A DNA stretch of 64,000 nt from the NCBI RefSeq assembly GCF_001653135.1, contig NZ_BDDS01000005.1:1-64000 (forward strand), in the 5' to 3' direction. The notes beneath the pieces were generated by a model. The model made no database searches. It was not told the DNA's origin and worked only from the letters and a program-made list of their open reading frames with translations. The DNA is from Pseudoalteromonas neustonica. Its GTDB lineage: Bacteria; Pseudomonadota; Gammaproteobacteria; Enterobacterales; Alteromonadaceae. The translations under genes were made by a program, and so were the position numbers. Below, piece by piece: positions 52,230-60,756 of the stretch (positions are counted from its first letter, which is position 1; the number at the start of each line of letters is the position of its first letter).

Positions 52230-52702
52230 ATCAACGGCAAGTTAAAAAAGCGATTCGTTTTGCAAATATTAAGTGCGAAACATCAGGAAAAAAACTGACT
52301 GAAAAACGTCAGCAGGTACTCGAAATTTTACTCCATGCAAATAAGCCTTTGTCGGCTTATGAACTTACTGACCAATTCAATAAGGTGATGGATGTGCCGA
52401 TTTTGGCTATGTCAGTTTATCGGATTTTAGATGTTTTAGAGTCGGTCAACTTGGTACATAGATTAAAATCAGAGAATAAATTTATGGCATGCAGTCATGC
52501 CAATGATGGATGCCAGCATCAGTTATCTATGTTTTTAATTTGTGCTTCATGTAACAAAGTGACCGAGATGAATGATGATAATGACAAGGTGAAGGCTTTG
52601 TTTGAACATTTGGAGCTTACAGGTTTTTCGCCGGCGGGTTCGCAGTTAGAGATTTCGGGATTATGTTGCCAATGCAAGCCAAAATTGCCGCAGTCCAATT
52701 AG
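52217..52702 (+). CDS. zur: Zur, zinc uptake regulator of the Fur family
   Basis: 161 residues from the GTG at 52217, or 158 from the GTG at 52226. The winged helix (about 15-85) contains TEKRQQVLEILLHANKPLSAYEL and SVYRILDVLESVNLVH. The C-terminal zinc-binding half has HQLSMFLICASCNKV and a closing GLCCQCK cysteine pair, with the CxxC sites of Zur rather than Fur. With zinc bound, Zur represses uptake and zinc-sparing genes. It heads a four-gene unit with MerC-like, dihydroorotase and folE2 genes, and probably represses itself through the adjacent boxes. Confidence 0.9.
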   Translation: MVKVNQRQVKKAIRFANIKCETSGKKLTEKRQQVLEILLHANKPLSAYELTDQFNKVMDVPILAMSVYRILDVLESVNLVHRLKSENKFMACSHANDGCQHQLSMFLICASCNKVTEMNDDNDKVKALFEHLELTGFSPAGSQLEISGLCCQCKPKLPQSN

Positions 52703-52712
52703 AGGAAATAGA

Positions 52713-53141
52713 ATGAAATCGACACAAAGTGTAATGGATAAGCTTGCTATAGGTCTTTCAATGGTATGCACAGTTCATTGTTTTGCAACACCTATTTTAC
52801 TAACACTTTTACCTAGCTTTGCTGCCTTACAACTTGATAATGAACAGTTCCATTTATGGATATTGGCAGCTGTAATACCTACAAGCATACTTGCATTAAG
52901 TTTAGGTTGTAAAAAGCATAAACGTTTTCGCTATATGGTGTCAGGGCTTGTTGGTGTGATTTTAATGGTACTCGCAGTGACCGCTGGTGAGGCGTTATTC
53001 GGTGAGTTAGGCGAGAAAGGGTTTACGCTATTAGGTGCGGCTTTTATTGCTGTTGCCCATTGGTTTAATTTTCGTCAGTGTATAGCCAAAAATAATGAAG
53101 ACTGTCCGTGTTCAGCTAGCATGTCAGAGCAAGTAAATTGA
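52713..53141 (+). CDS. MerC domain membrane protein
   Basis: 142 residues with about four membrane helices (14-37, 47-66, 75-92, 98-118). MVCTVHCFATPIL has the paired-Cys first helix of MerC, and a C-terminal CPCSASMSEQ adds a further Cys pair. MerC proteins move mercuric ions; homologues in Zur-controlled operons are likely to handle zinc or a related metal, which is inference. AGAGGAAAT precedes the ATG. The stop overlaps the dihydroorotase start (TTGA), so the two are coupled. Confidence 0.83.
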   Translation: MKSTQSVMDKLAIGLSMVCTVHCFATPILLTLLPSFAALQLDNEQFHLWILAAVIPTSILALSLGCKKHKRFRYMVSGLVGVILMVLAVTAGEALFGELGEKGFTLLGAAFIAVAHWFNFRQCIAKNNEDCPCSASMSEQVN

Positions 53142-54466
53142 AAGCCACATTAATTAAACATGCCTGTGTAGTCAATGAGGGTAAGTCACAGGTTCTTGAT
53201 GTGCGCATTGTTGGTGGGCGTATCGATAAAATAGCGGCGGATATACCCGCACAAGCGAATGACCATGTAGTTGCAGCAAATGGGTGTTATTTATTACCTG
53301 GAATGATTGATGATCAGGTGCACTTTCGCGAACCTGGTTTAACTCATAAAGGCAATATTGGCAGTGAGTCGCGCGCAGCCGTTGCAGGTGGCATCACTAG
53401 TTTTATGGAAATGCCAAATGTAAGCCCGTCAACGACCACGATTGAGGCACTGGAGCATAAGTTTGCGCTAGGTCGCGACAGCTCATTGGCAAACTATAGC
53501 TTTTATTTAGGTGCTACTGAAAATAATTTAGAGCAAATTAAAAGGCTTGATCCAACTCGCCATTGTGGCGTAAAAGTTTTTATGGGGGCATCCACAGGGG
53601 ATTTACTTGTTGAGCACCCTGATGCGTTAGATGCAATTTTTAAAGAGAGCCCAATTTTAATTGTGACCCACTGTGAAGATGGTCGTGTTATTGAAAAAAA
53701 CCTTGGTAAGTTGCAGGGGAAAACCTTAGACATACACGATCACCCTATTATCCGAGATACGCAGGCTTGCTATGCCTCATCATCTTATGCTGTTGCATTG
53801 GCTAAAAAGTATCAGTCGCAATTACATGTATTGCATATCACCACAGAAAAAGAGCTTAGCTTGTTTTCGGCAGGTGATATTCGTAATAAACATATAACTG
53901 CTGAGGCCTGTGTTCATCATTTGTGGTTCAGTGCAGAGGATTATGCAAAGCAAGGTAATTTGATTAAATGTAATCCAGCAATCAAAGCAAAAAGCGACCG
54001 CGATGCGCTACTCAATGCAGTTATAAATGGTCAAATTGATATTATTGCAACCGATCATGCTCCACATACTTGGAGTGAAAAACAGGTTCCTTATAGTCAA
54101 GCACCAGCAGGCCTGCCTTTGGTTGAACATGCATTATTAACTTTGCTTGAACACGTAGAGCAACAGCGCTTAACACTAGAGCAGGTCGTTGAAAAAACAG
54201 CCCATAATCCTGCATTGCGTTACCACATAATAGATCGTGGTTTTATTCGTGAAGGCTATTTTGCCGATCTGGTTTTAGTTGATACAAATCAGCAAACCTT
54301 AGTCAATCATACAAGCACCCGCTACCACTGTGAATGGACCCCCTTTGACGGTCATCGATTCCCGGCAAAGATTATGGCCACGTGGGTTAATGGTAAACAA
54401 GTATTTGATGGCCAGCAGCTAATAGACACGACTGGCATTGCAATGCCTTTGTTATTTAATCGTTAA
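53138..54466 (+). CDS. dihydroorotase-like amidohydrolase with altered zinc motif
   Basis: 442 residues from a TTG start that overlaps the MerC stop. The amidohydrolase fold shows GMIDDQVHFREPGLTHKG, GVKVFMGASTGD (with a candidate carboxylated Lys), THCEDG, LHVLHITTEKEL and DHAPHTW. The usual HxH motif reads QxH, so one metal-binding His is missing; this variant is known in Bacteroidetes enzymes. Dihydroorotase makes dihydroorotate for pyrimidines and is normally zinc-dependent. Its place in a Zur unit with folE2 suggests a back-up form used when zinc is scarce. Hydantoinase-like activity is a less likely alternative. Confidence 0.88.
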   Translation: MKATLIKHACVVNEGKSQVLDVRIVGGRIDKIAADIPAQANDHVVAANGCYLLPGMIDDQVHFREPGLTHKGNIGSESRAAVAGGITSFMEMPNVSPSTTTIEALEHKFALGRDSSLANYSFYLGATENNLEQIKRLDPTRHCGVKVFMGASTGDLLVEHPDALDAIFKESPILIVTHCEDGRVIEKNLGKLQGKTLDIHDHPIIRDTQACYASSSYAVALAKKYQSQLHVLHITTEKELSLFSAGDIRNKHITAEACVHHLWFSAEDYAKQGNLIKCNPAIKAKSDRDALLNAVINGQIDIIATDHAPHTWSEKQVPYSQAPAGLPLVEHALLTLLEHVEQQRLTLEQVVEKTAHNPALRYHIIDRGFIREGYFADLVLVDTNQQTLVNHTSTRYHCEWTPFDGHRFPAKIMATWVNGKQVFDGQQLIDTTGIAMPLLFNR

Positions 54467-54486
54467 AAGTGAATAGTAGTTAAAAT

Positions 54487-55401
54487 ATGAAATTACAATT
54501 ACCTGATATTGCATCTGGGCAGCGCGCCGGGGCAGCCTTACCATTAAAATGGGTTGGTATGGAAGGCATTGCCATTCCTTTAAATATTATTGAACAACCC
54601 AGCTCATCAATTGCAGCAAAAGCGGATGTATTTGTAAGTTTAGATAAAGCTGACGCGAAAGGCATACATATGTCGCGGTTGTATCTAAGGGTAAAAGATA
54701 TTTTGGCGCGAGAGCAATTAAGTGTAGGTGTGTTGGCTGCTCTTTTAAAAGAGTTAGTCGAGTCTCAACAAGGATTAAGCCTTGCTGCACGACTGCAATT
54801 AGCGTTTGAATTAACAATTCGCAAACCTGCGTTGCTCAGTGATCAATTTGGTTATCAAACTTATCCTGTGAGTATTCGTTGTGAATACATTAATGAACAA
54901 ATGAATATGGAGTTGTCACTGACCATTCCTTATTCAAGTACATGTCCTTGTTCTGCGGCTTTATCAAGGCAGGCAATGAGTGATGCCATTACTTCACAGT
55001 TTAGTCAGGATCTTATATCTAAAGAGCAGCTTTTAGATTGGGTTACCTCGCAGCAAGGTTCAGTTGCAACACCACATAGTCAGCGTTCATATGCCTATTT
55101 AAAATTACGCCTGCAAAATAATGCGTTGCCGAACCTTGAAACGTTGATTAAAAACTTAGAAGAAGTGATAGGCACACCTGTGCAAACCGCAGTAAAACGC
55201 GAAGACGAACAAGCGTTTGCAAAATTAAATGCTGAAAACCTCATGTTCTGTGAAGACGCAGCAAGACGTTTAAAACTAGCGCTAGAAAATAATGGGCAAG
55301 TCATCGACTACTGGTTTAAGGTTGAGCATCAAGAAAGTTTACATGCTCATAATGCGGTGGTTATTGATCATAAATCTTCACATGGTTACGAAAAGCTTTA
55401 A
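54487..55401 (+). CDS. folE2: GTP cyclohydrolase FolE2, zinc-independent
   Basis: 304 residues. GTP cyclohydrolase IB converts GTP to dihydroneopterin triphosphate, the first folate step, using metals other than zinc. Family motifs are present: LPLKWVGMEGIAIPL, KGIHMSRLYL, SLTIPYSSTCPCSAALSRQ with the metal-binding Cys region, and a C-terminal HAHNAVV. It is the last gene of the zur unit and the classic Zur-derepressed replacement for zinc-dependent FolE. A small A+T-rich gap and an AGTAGTTAAAAT leader precede the ATG; a hairpin at 55460 follows. Confidence 0.95.
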   Translation: MKLQLPDIASGQRAGAALPLKWVGMEGIAIPLNIIEQPSSSIAAKADVFVSLDKADAKGIHMSRLYLRVKDILAREQLSVGVLAALLKELVESQQGLSLAARLQLAFELTIRKPALLSDQFGYQTYPVSIRCEYINEQMNMELSLTIPYSSTCPCSAALSRQAMSDAITSQFSQDLISKEQLLDWVTSQQGSVATPHSQRSYAYLKLRLQNNALPNLETLIKNLEEVIGTPVQTAVKREDEQAFAKLNAENLMFCEDAARRLKLALENNGQVIDYWFKVEHQESLHAHNAVVIDHKSSHGYEKL

Positions 55402-55459
55402 AGACCCAAAATGGAGAATTTTATCGGTGAAATGACTCACTAACCGTATGAGTTATTTC

Positions 55460-55484
55460 CCTGTTATTAAGCTGTAATAACAGG
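55460..55484 (+). terminator. hairpin after folE2
   Basis: CCTGTTATT and AATAACAGG pair perfectly around a 7-base loop between folE2 and the convergent dual-receiver gene. The T tract is weak. Confidence 0.6.
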
Positions 55485-55509
55485 TCATTAATTTAATGCT
55501 ATGGGTATA

Positions 55510-56307
55510 TTAAGACATAATTTTAAACAGCAGCTCTCTTACTGTTGCGGGTTCAAATGGCTTGTCACAAATGGCATCTACACCCGCTTGGGCAATGTTT
55601 GCTAAATGAGTTTCGTTGGCTTCCGAACTTACCATTAGAACCGGAATATGCGAATAGGTTGCTGAGCTTCTTACTGTTTCGGTCAGTTCTTTGCCATCCA
55701 TTTCAGGCATGTTGTAGTCGGTTACAATTAAATCGAACGACTGTTCATTAAGCAGTTCTACAGCTTTTTTTCCATCTTCTGCTTCAACAGGTGCAGGGAT
55801 CCCCATACCTGCAAGCACCCTTATAATATGCTTACGCGCAAAACGGCTATCATCAACAACAAGCACGCGCAGCAAAGTGACATCAAAATGCTCTAATTCA
55901 ACTTCTTCTTCACTAATAATATCTAATGTTGCTTTAAGCGCACGGGTAATTGCTTCGGCGCTAAATGGCTTGGGTAGAATAGCTAATACCCCAGATTGCC
56001 TTAGTTGCTCTAAATATTTTTTGTTGCGCTCGCTTGATACCAACATAAACGCTTGATGCTCAGTTTGTGGTGTTGAGCGTATTTTCTGTAAAAGTGAATC
56101 AGCGGTGCCGTCAGAAAAATACATGCTACTGATCACTAAATCAGGCTGATAGCTATCAAGCAACGCTAAAGCTTGGGCTTGTGTGTTAGCTGTTTCAACT
56201 TGAGTTACACCGCTCTGAGTCAGTGATTTTATTATCAACTTTTGTTGCACATCGGAAGGCTCAACTAACAGTATTGATAAATTGGCTATTGCGGTTAAAT
56301 CACTCAT
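55510..56307 (-). CDS. tandem receiver-domain protein (one degenerate)
   Basis: 265 residues made of two CheY-like domains and no output domain. The first (about 10-125) has LSILLVEPSD and LAILPKPFS, but the phosphoacceptor site reads DLVISSMYFSDG, with Ser where Asp is expected. The second (about 145-262) has LRVLVVDDSRFARK, DLIVTDYNMPEMDG and ICDKPFEP, all intact. Thus only the second receiver should be phosphorylated, the first perhaps being a dimerisation or docking part. Chemotaxis or phosphorelay roles are possible; no kinase gene is near. Confidence 0.87.
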   Translation of the reverse strand: MSDLTAIANLSILLVEPSDVQQKLIIKSLTQSGVTQVETANTQAQALALLDSYQPDLVISSMYFSDGTADSLLQKIRSTPQTEHQAFMLVSSERNKKYLEQLRQSGVLAILPKPFSAEAITRALKATLDIISEEEVELEHFDVTLLRVLVVDDSRFARKHIIRVLAGMGIPAPVEAEDGKKAVELLNEQSFDLIVTDYNMPEMDGKELTETVRSSATYSHIPVLMVSSEANETHLANIAQAGVDAICDKPFEPATVRELLFKIMS

Positions 56308-56498
56308 TTATATCTCTTCAGTGTTGTTGTTATACGAAAGCTTTTGCTTAGATCGGTATTATAGATCAACAATATGCCCTAGCAGGACAAAACTTTGCAT
56401 TTTTGTAACTAAAAGTATTAAAAAGCATGTAAAACAAAGAGTAAAAAGGCCTATGAAAGGCCAATGGCAGAGTGTGAAGGTTAGTCTGTAGTCTTTTT

Positions 56499-56990
56499 TT
56501 GCTCTTTTGCGATATAAAACTTGCCGATCCACCAAGCTTTAATATTGAATCGAGTGTGGCCAATAGTCGCGTGTATTTATGGATGCAAAGAACATGGATG
56601 CTGCAACAACTCCCTTTAGCGCTGCTATTATTTTGGCTGGGCGGTGTCTCTTGGGTGGTGTGGGGTGTATGCCTTAGAGTGAGTGTATCTGTGGTTGGGC
56701 ATTGGTTAATTGGTTATTTTGCACATAATCATGGGCAAAGGGATTGGCATGTTGAGCAAGCATATGTTCAAGGCTATAACGTGCCTTTTGCTGCATTATT
56801 AACTATGGACGAAAGTTATCATAACAATCATCATGCATTTCCTGGCTCTGCAAATTTTGCTTTAGAAAAAGGGCAATTGGATATTGGCTGGTGGGTGTTA
56901 AAAGGGTTGTTCGCGATCGGTTTGGTGTGGGGTTTAGTATTGCCGCAGCATTTAGCACAACGTGACGAGTTAGTACGAATAGATCGCTAA
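56499..56990 (+). pseudogene. acyl-CoA desaturase remnant lacking the N-terminal half
   Basis: The reading frame encodes about 160 residues matching only the C-terminal half of stearoyl-CoA-type desaturases: SSVANSRVYLWMQRTWM, WVVWGVCLRVSVSVVGHWLIGYFAHNHG, and the third His box ESYHNNHHAFPGSA. The family is normally over 300 residues, with two earlier His boxes and two more membrane helices, which are absent here. No ATG or ribosome site begins the frame; it opens at a TTG in a T-rich run. The deletion removed the 5' end, so no active enzyme is expected. Confidence 0.82.
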
Positions 56991-57067
56991 TATGGTGTTG
57001 TGCTTACGACGGATACGTTAATATTCATCGTAAGCTGCAACGTTGAGCTTTTGTTTACCGTTAGGTA

Positions 57068-57313
57068 TTAACGATAAAACGCTTCAACAGTGCCTTTTAC
57101 TTTAATTAAAAGTGGTTGGCCGCGGCGATCTAACGCTTTTGGTGCTGCCACTTTGATCCAGCCTTCGCTGATGCAGTATTCTTCAACGTCTGAACGTTCT
57201 TTGCCATTGTGGCGAATACCAATGTCGTGATCAAAAACGGCTTCCACATAATGTGGGCTACGAGGGTTGATCGAAAGTTGATCAGGTAGTTCAGGTTTAT
57301 TTGTGTCAGTCAT
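57068..57313 (-). CDS. DUF3297 family protein
   Basis: 81 residues from the ATG at 57313 (MTDTNKPELPDQLSINPRSP). The sequence is the conserved short DUF3297 protein (HNGKERSDVEEYCISEGWIK, ending GTVEAFYR). Function is unknown; members are small cytoplasmic proteins widespread in Proteobacteria. An in-frame ATG five codons earlier is less likely. It is monocistronic and upstream of nudB in the reverse direction, with about 115 bases between. Confidence 0.85.
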   Translation of the reverse strand: MTDTNKPELPDQLSINPRSPHYVEAVFDHDIGIRHNGKERSDVEEYCISEGWIKVAAPKALDRRGQPLLIKVKGTVEAFYR

Positions 57314-57429
57314 AATTGTGATCTGCAAAGAATAGATTGTGCGCTATTGTAGGCAATACACGCTTTAGGCTCAATAGTGGCTGTGATAAATATGAACGAT
57401 TACCGCTAAAATAGCTAAGAGATAGGAGC

Positions 57430-57873
57430 TTATAGAGCCAATATCTCGTCGCGGTTACTCGGTGACCATGCTTTGTTTGCGGCTTGTTGTTGCGGTAGCC
57501 ATTCGTAGTCAGTGTGTTCTTTAGGATCGAGTATGATGACGATATCATCTGGGACGCAAACACTAAACACATGCTCGGTATTAATAAGCGCGTTGGCATG
57601 ATAACGAGGACGCCAGTTTTCGCGGATAGTATATTGGTTGGTCTTTTGGTGATTGCGAATGGTTAAACCTAATGACCGTGCATCAATGCCGGTTTCTTCA
57701 AGTAATTCGCGGTAGGCGGTTGTTGTAGGGCTTTCGCCTTCATCGATGCCACCTGTGACTGATTGCCAAAAATTAGCGTCGTCAGTGCGTTGAATCAATA
57801 AACAGTCTTTATTGTTTTTATAAATAACCACCAGCACAGAAAAGGGCTGACGAAGTGGTAAGTTTGCTGACAA
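57430..57873 (-). CDS. nudB: dihydroneopterin triphosphate pyrophosphohydrolase
   Basis: 147 residues. The complete Nudix box GGIDEGESPTTTAYRELLEE followed by TGI fits GX5EX7REUXEEXGU, and FSVLVVIYKNNKDCLLIQR, FWQSVTGG and the YEWLPQQQAANKAWSPSNRD end match NudB. The enzyme removes pyrophosphate from dihydroneopterin triphosphate, the step after GTP cyclohydrolase in folate synthesis, so it acts on the product of FolE2 encoded about 2 kb away on the other strand. No sign of zinc regulation is seen at its own promoter. Confidence 0.9.
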   Translation of the reverse strand: MSANLPLRQPFSVLVVIYKNNKDCLLIQRTDDANFWQSVTGGIDEGESPTTTAYRELLEETGIDARSLGLTIRNHQKTNQYTIRENWRPRYHANALINTEHVFSVCVPDDIVIILDPKEHTDYEWLPQQQAANKAWSPSNRDEILAL

Positions 57874-57975
57874 AATAAACGCTCATTCTACTTAGTTATC
57901 GCTAGTTTAGCGCAGTAAAAACTAAGAAACTAGCGTGAAGTGTCACTTGTTTCGTGTGGCTCTTAACTAAGTGCT

Positions 57976-58042
57976 TAAACCACCCAGTATGTAGAATTCA
58001 GCGCATTGATTACTTTGAGCTGCTATTCGAGGGCTTGGGTAG
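57976..58042. repeat. possible decayed family A MITE remnant
   Basis: CCACCCAGTATGTAGAATTC, then AGCG, ATTACTTTGAG and a terminal GGCTTGGGTA, resembles the ends and a few internal words of the 265-bp element with the middle deleted. It sits in the nudB-serine hydrolase gap. The match is partial. Confidence 0.35.
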
Positions 58043-58074
58043 GAAGCGCAGAATAAGCCCTGAGAGTTGGTTAA

Positions 58075-58110
58075 ACAAGCGACATAAGGTCTTAACTTTA
58101 GGTCGCTTGT
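58075..58110 (-). terminator. hairpin after the serine hydrolase gene
   Basis: ACAAGCGAC and GTCGCTTGT pair perfectly around an 18-base loop, about 15 bases past the stop. The T tract on the minus strand is short. Confidence 0.65.
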
Positions 58111-58124
58111 GCTTCATTTAATGG

Positions 58125-59243
58125 TTAATTAGAAATAATTTCTATAATCTTTTTACTATATTCAGTAGGGTTAAGCGTGTCATCGTTGCAAAAAACTATT
58201 GCGGATAGTTGCTTGTCAGGGATGCGTTGATAGTGCGTTGCTACACCTAGCCAGCCACCGCCGTGGGAAAAAACTTTACCGTTGTCTTTTTCTTCAACCC
58301 CTTGCCCGTTTGCATACAAAGAGCCTCTTGTTAAATGTTGGCTATTAGGCGTATTAAAATGCTTAAGTAAAGCATGCGGCTGTTTGCCTAAAGTAGGGCT
58401 ATAAAAATAGTGATCCCATAGCAGCATATCCTCAATATTTGTATGTAAGCCACCATCGCCGACCCAAAATAAATTGGTCATATTTGTAAAGTATTCACCA
58501 CTTTTGTTTTTACTGTACCCACTGGCTCTATTAGCGACTATCTCAGTGCTATCATCACTAAAAAAGGTATGCTTCATACCAAGAGGTTTAAATATACGTT
58601 TATCGGAATATGTTCTTAATGATTCCCCTGAAACTTTTTCGACCAGCATCGAAAGTAAAAAATACGCGTAGTTGCTATATTCCCATTGTTGATCGGGTGC
58701 TCTTCTTAATGGCACTGTTTTTACATAATCGTAAAACTCTTTAATACTCAGGTAATCTTGATTGCCAAGCCTAAATGGCCCTCCCGCGGAAGAGCGTAAA
58801 TCCATTGCCTTTTCATCTGTTAGGTCATCCACAAAGTCGTAATCACCCATGCCCGAGAAATGCCCAAGCATCGAGTTAATTGTTACTTTGTTTTTATAAT
58901 CACGTAATTCGGGCAAGTGTTCACGAATGTCGTCCTCTAATTTTATTTTTCCTTCATCAGCCAAAAGTAATACGGCCATCGCTGTGAATTGTTTTGATAC
59001 AGAGGCGATACGATGAATATGATTGCCATCTAAAGGTACATTTAGTTCAAGGTTTGCTGACCCATATCCAGCTTGATGTATGAGCTCTCCTTGTTTAATA
59101 GCGCCAACGGTACAACCAGGGATATTGTCAGATATATCACTAAAAAGTGCGTCTATTTGTTCAGCATATGAAGGTTGAGTTTGAGCGAATACGCTATTTG
59201 AAGATACCAATAAAGCTAAGTGAACAACTGTTCTTTTAATCAT
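58125..59243 (-). CDS. secreted serine hydrolase, class C beta-lactamase fold
   Basis: 372 residues with a signal peptide (1-20, ending VFA). The fold shows SVSK (81-84) with nucleophile Ser81, the YSN motif in WEYSNYAYF, and HGG in FSHGGGWLG, the three signatures of class C beta-lactamases and related esterases or peptidases. Most such proteins in marine bacteria are esterases or D-peptidases, so resistance should not be assumed. It is periplasmic or secreted and transcribed alone. A terminator hairpin follows and a long A+T-rich gap lies upstream. Confidence 0.88.
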   Translation of the reverse strand: MIKRTVVHLALLVSSNSVFAQTQPSYAEQIDALFSDISDNIPGCTVGAIKQGELIHQAGYGSANLELNVPLDGNHIHRIASVSKQFTAMAVLLLADEGKIKLEDDIREHLPELRDYKNKVTINSMLGHFSGMGDYDFVDDLTDEKAMDLRSSAGGPFRLGNQDYLSIKEFYDYVKTVPLRRAPDQQWEYSNYAYFLLSMLVEKVSGESLRTYSDKRIFKPLGMKHTFFSDDSTEIVANRASGYSKNKSGEYFTNMTNLFWVGDGGLHTNIEDMLLWDHYFYSPTLGKQPHALLKHFNTPNSQHLTRGSLYANGQGVEEKDNGKVFSHGGGWLGVATHYQRIPDKQLSAIVFCNDDTLNPTEYSKKIIEIISN

Positions 59244-59677
59244 ATTATTCCTTAATATTATATTTTTATTATTTACTCAATTAATTAAAATTGAACGATC
59301 TATCAGCACAAAGGCGAGTATTTTGATTCTATGCATTAAGAGGTAAAGCGATATAAAGTAATTGCTACTTGTTAATGTGTAATAAAAAAGTAGGAAAAAC
59401 ATCCAAAGAATATTTGTTTCTTCTTCAATCTTCAACCTCAAAATGATTAGGGGTGGTTTTATTCTAAGGGGCTATAAATAGGGTTGTGCTGAGGCTGCCT
59501 TAGACATCATGCCAATCCGTATTCTGAAAAAGTGATACTGGGTGCAATAAGGGCGGAAGCAATCGTATGCTGGGCATTAGTGGGTAATATTAAAATCTAA
59601 AAACAGGTAATTATAGGCTAAAGTTAGCCAATTCTTCGTTTTGTAATATTCGAAGCACCGGCTATAAAAACTTAGTA
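59244..59677. other. 434-base gap, hairpin near its end, otherwise nothing recognised
   Basis: The region is A+T-rich, with many stops in all frames. The only structure seen is GGCTAAAGTTAGCC at 59616-59629, a palindrome that could end the transcript of the lipoprotein gene on its right. The first 100 bases probably hold the serine hydrolase promoter. No repeat copies were found. Confidence 0.5.
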
Positions 59678-60568
59678 TTAATTTAGTTTTACTGGGCCGT
59701 TGATATTATCAATGCTTAAATCGCCTGAGCCAGCTTCAATAATAGTTAGGCCTTTACTGTCATTGACGCGAATACTGCCTGAGCCGTCTTCAATCGTGAC
59801 TAGGCCATTAACGTGTTCAACATAAATGTCGCCAGATTCATCTTCAATTGTGATGTAATTGCCTAGAGTTTTGGCATTAATACTGCCAGAGTTATCGTCA
59901 ATATCGACACTGCCGGTGATGTTGGTCAGGGTGATATCGCCAGAGTCATCTTCGATAACCAGGTTACCACGTACATCTCGAATATTGATGCTGCCTGAGT
60001 CGTCACTGATTTCAATATTACCGGTGATATTCTGCAAATCGAGATCCCCAGAATCATCATCAATCGTAACATTGTGCCCTTGATTAATAGTGATGCTGCC
60101 TGAGTCATCGTCTATTTCGATATTGCCTTGCACACTAGCTATATTAATATCGCCAGAGTCATCATCTATATCAAGGTTAAATGCACTTGGTACAGTCACA
60201 ACTAAATCGATACTTGGCGAATTACCTTGGTATACAACCATGCCTGTTGGGTTGTAGTCTTTTGCAATTAATACTGCTTTGTTGCCTACTTGTTCTAGAG
60301 TGAGTGTGTAAGCGTCATCTATCTTTGCTGTATAAATAGTCGCATCTACGGTGATTTCAGTGGCGGTGCTTGAGCCAATTATTTGCAATGACCCCGATTC
60401 AGCATCAATAGAAAGTTGCTGTAACTGCGCTGCTGACAGTGAGAGTTGTTGTTGCTGTTGTACATTGGAGCCTGAGGTTGAAATATGCACAATACAGCCA
60501 CTGAGCAATAATAGGCTAGCGGCAATAGGAAGGGTTTTAGTTAGCGAAGACAGACGTTTGTTGATCAT
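59678..60568 (-). CDS. DUF4097-like beta-repeat lipoprotein
   Basis: 296 residues from the ATG at 60568; five codons further upstream there is another in-frame ATG. Lipobox LLSGC anchors it. From about residue 115 the protein is a regular series of about 20-residue repeats with alternating phrases IDDDSGDI, ISDDSGSI, IEDDSGDITLTNI, VDIDDNSGSI, predicted to form a solenoid of short beta strands, as in DUF4097/adhesin-like proteins. The alternating DDSGD and DDSGS loops could bind calcium. The location is envelope; the function is unknown. Confidence 0.78.
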   Translation of the reverse strand: MINKRLSSLTKTLPIAASLLLLSGCIVHISTSGSNVQQQQQLSLSAAQLQQLSIDAESGSLQIIGSSTATEITVDATIYTAKIDDAYTLTLEQVGNKAVLIAKDYNPTGMVVYQGNSPSIDLVVTVPSAFNLDIDDDSGDINIASVQGNIEIDDDSGSITINQGHNVTIDDDSGDLDLQNITGNIEISDDSGSINIRDVRGNLVIEDDSGDITLTNITGSVDIDDNSGSINAKTLGNYITIEDESGDIYVEHVNGLVTIEDGSGSIRVNDSKGLTIIEAGSGDLSIDNINGPVKLN

Positions 60569-60756
60569 TATATTGGTTCTCATTTTTTTAATTAGATTTA
60601 CAGCTTATGATTTTAATAGCAAAAATAAAGCCAAAGTTTAACAAGCTGTTTTTATTAGTTTTAATTTTTCATTGCTGATAAGCATAACGAAGAATTGGTC
60701 AAATGGACTAAATTCGAGTGGTTATTAATATTGTGGGGTCGATAGAGAAGGCTTAT

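Noticed and set aside
58125..59243. Beta-lactamase resistance gene
   Set aside because: The fold and motifs are shared with many esterases and peptidases; nothing in sequence or context shows lactamase activity.
59628..60698. 13-base perfect inverted repeat (CCAATTCTTCGTT / AACGAAGAATTGG) flanking the DUF4097-like gene
   Set aside because: Several dozen 13-base inverted matches are expected by chance in 64 kb, and no extension, target duplication or transposase is seen.
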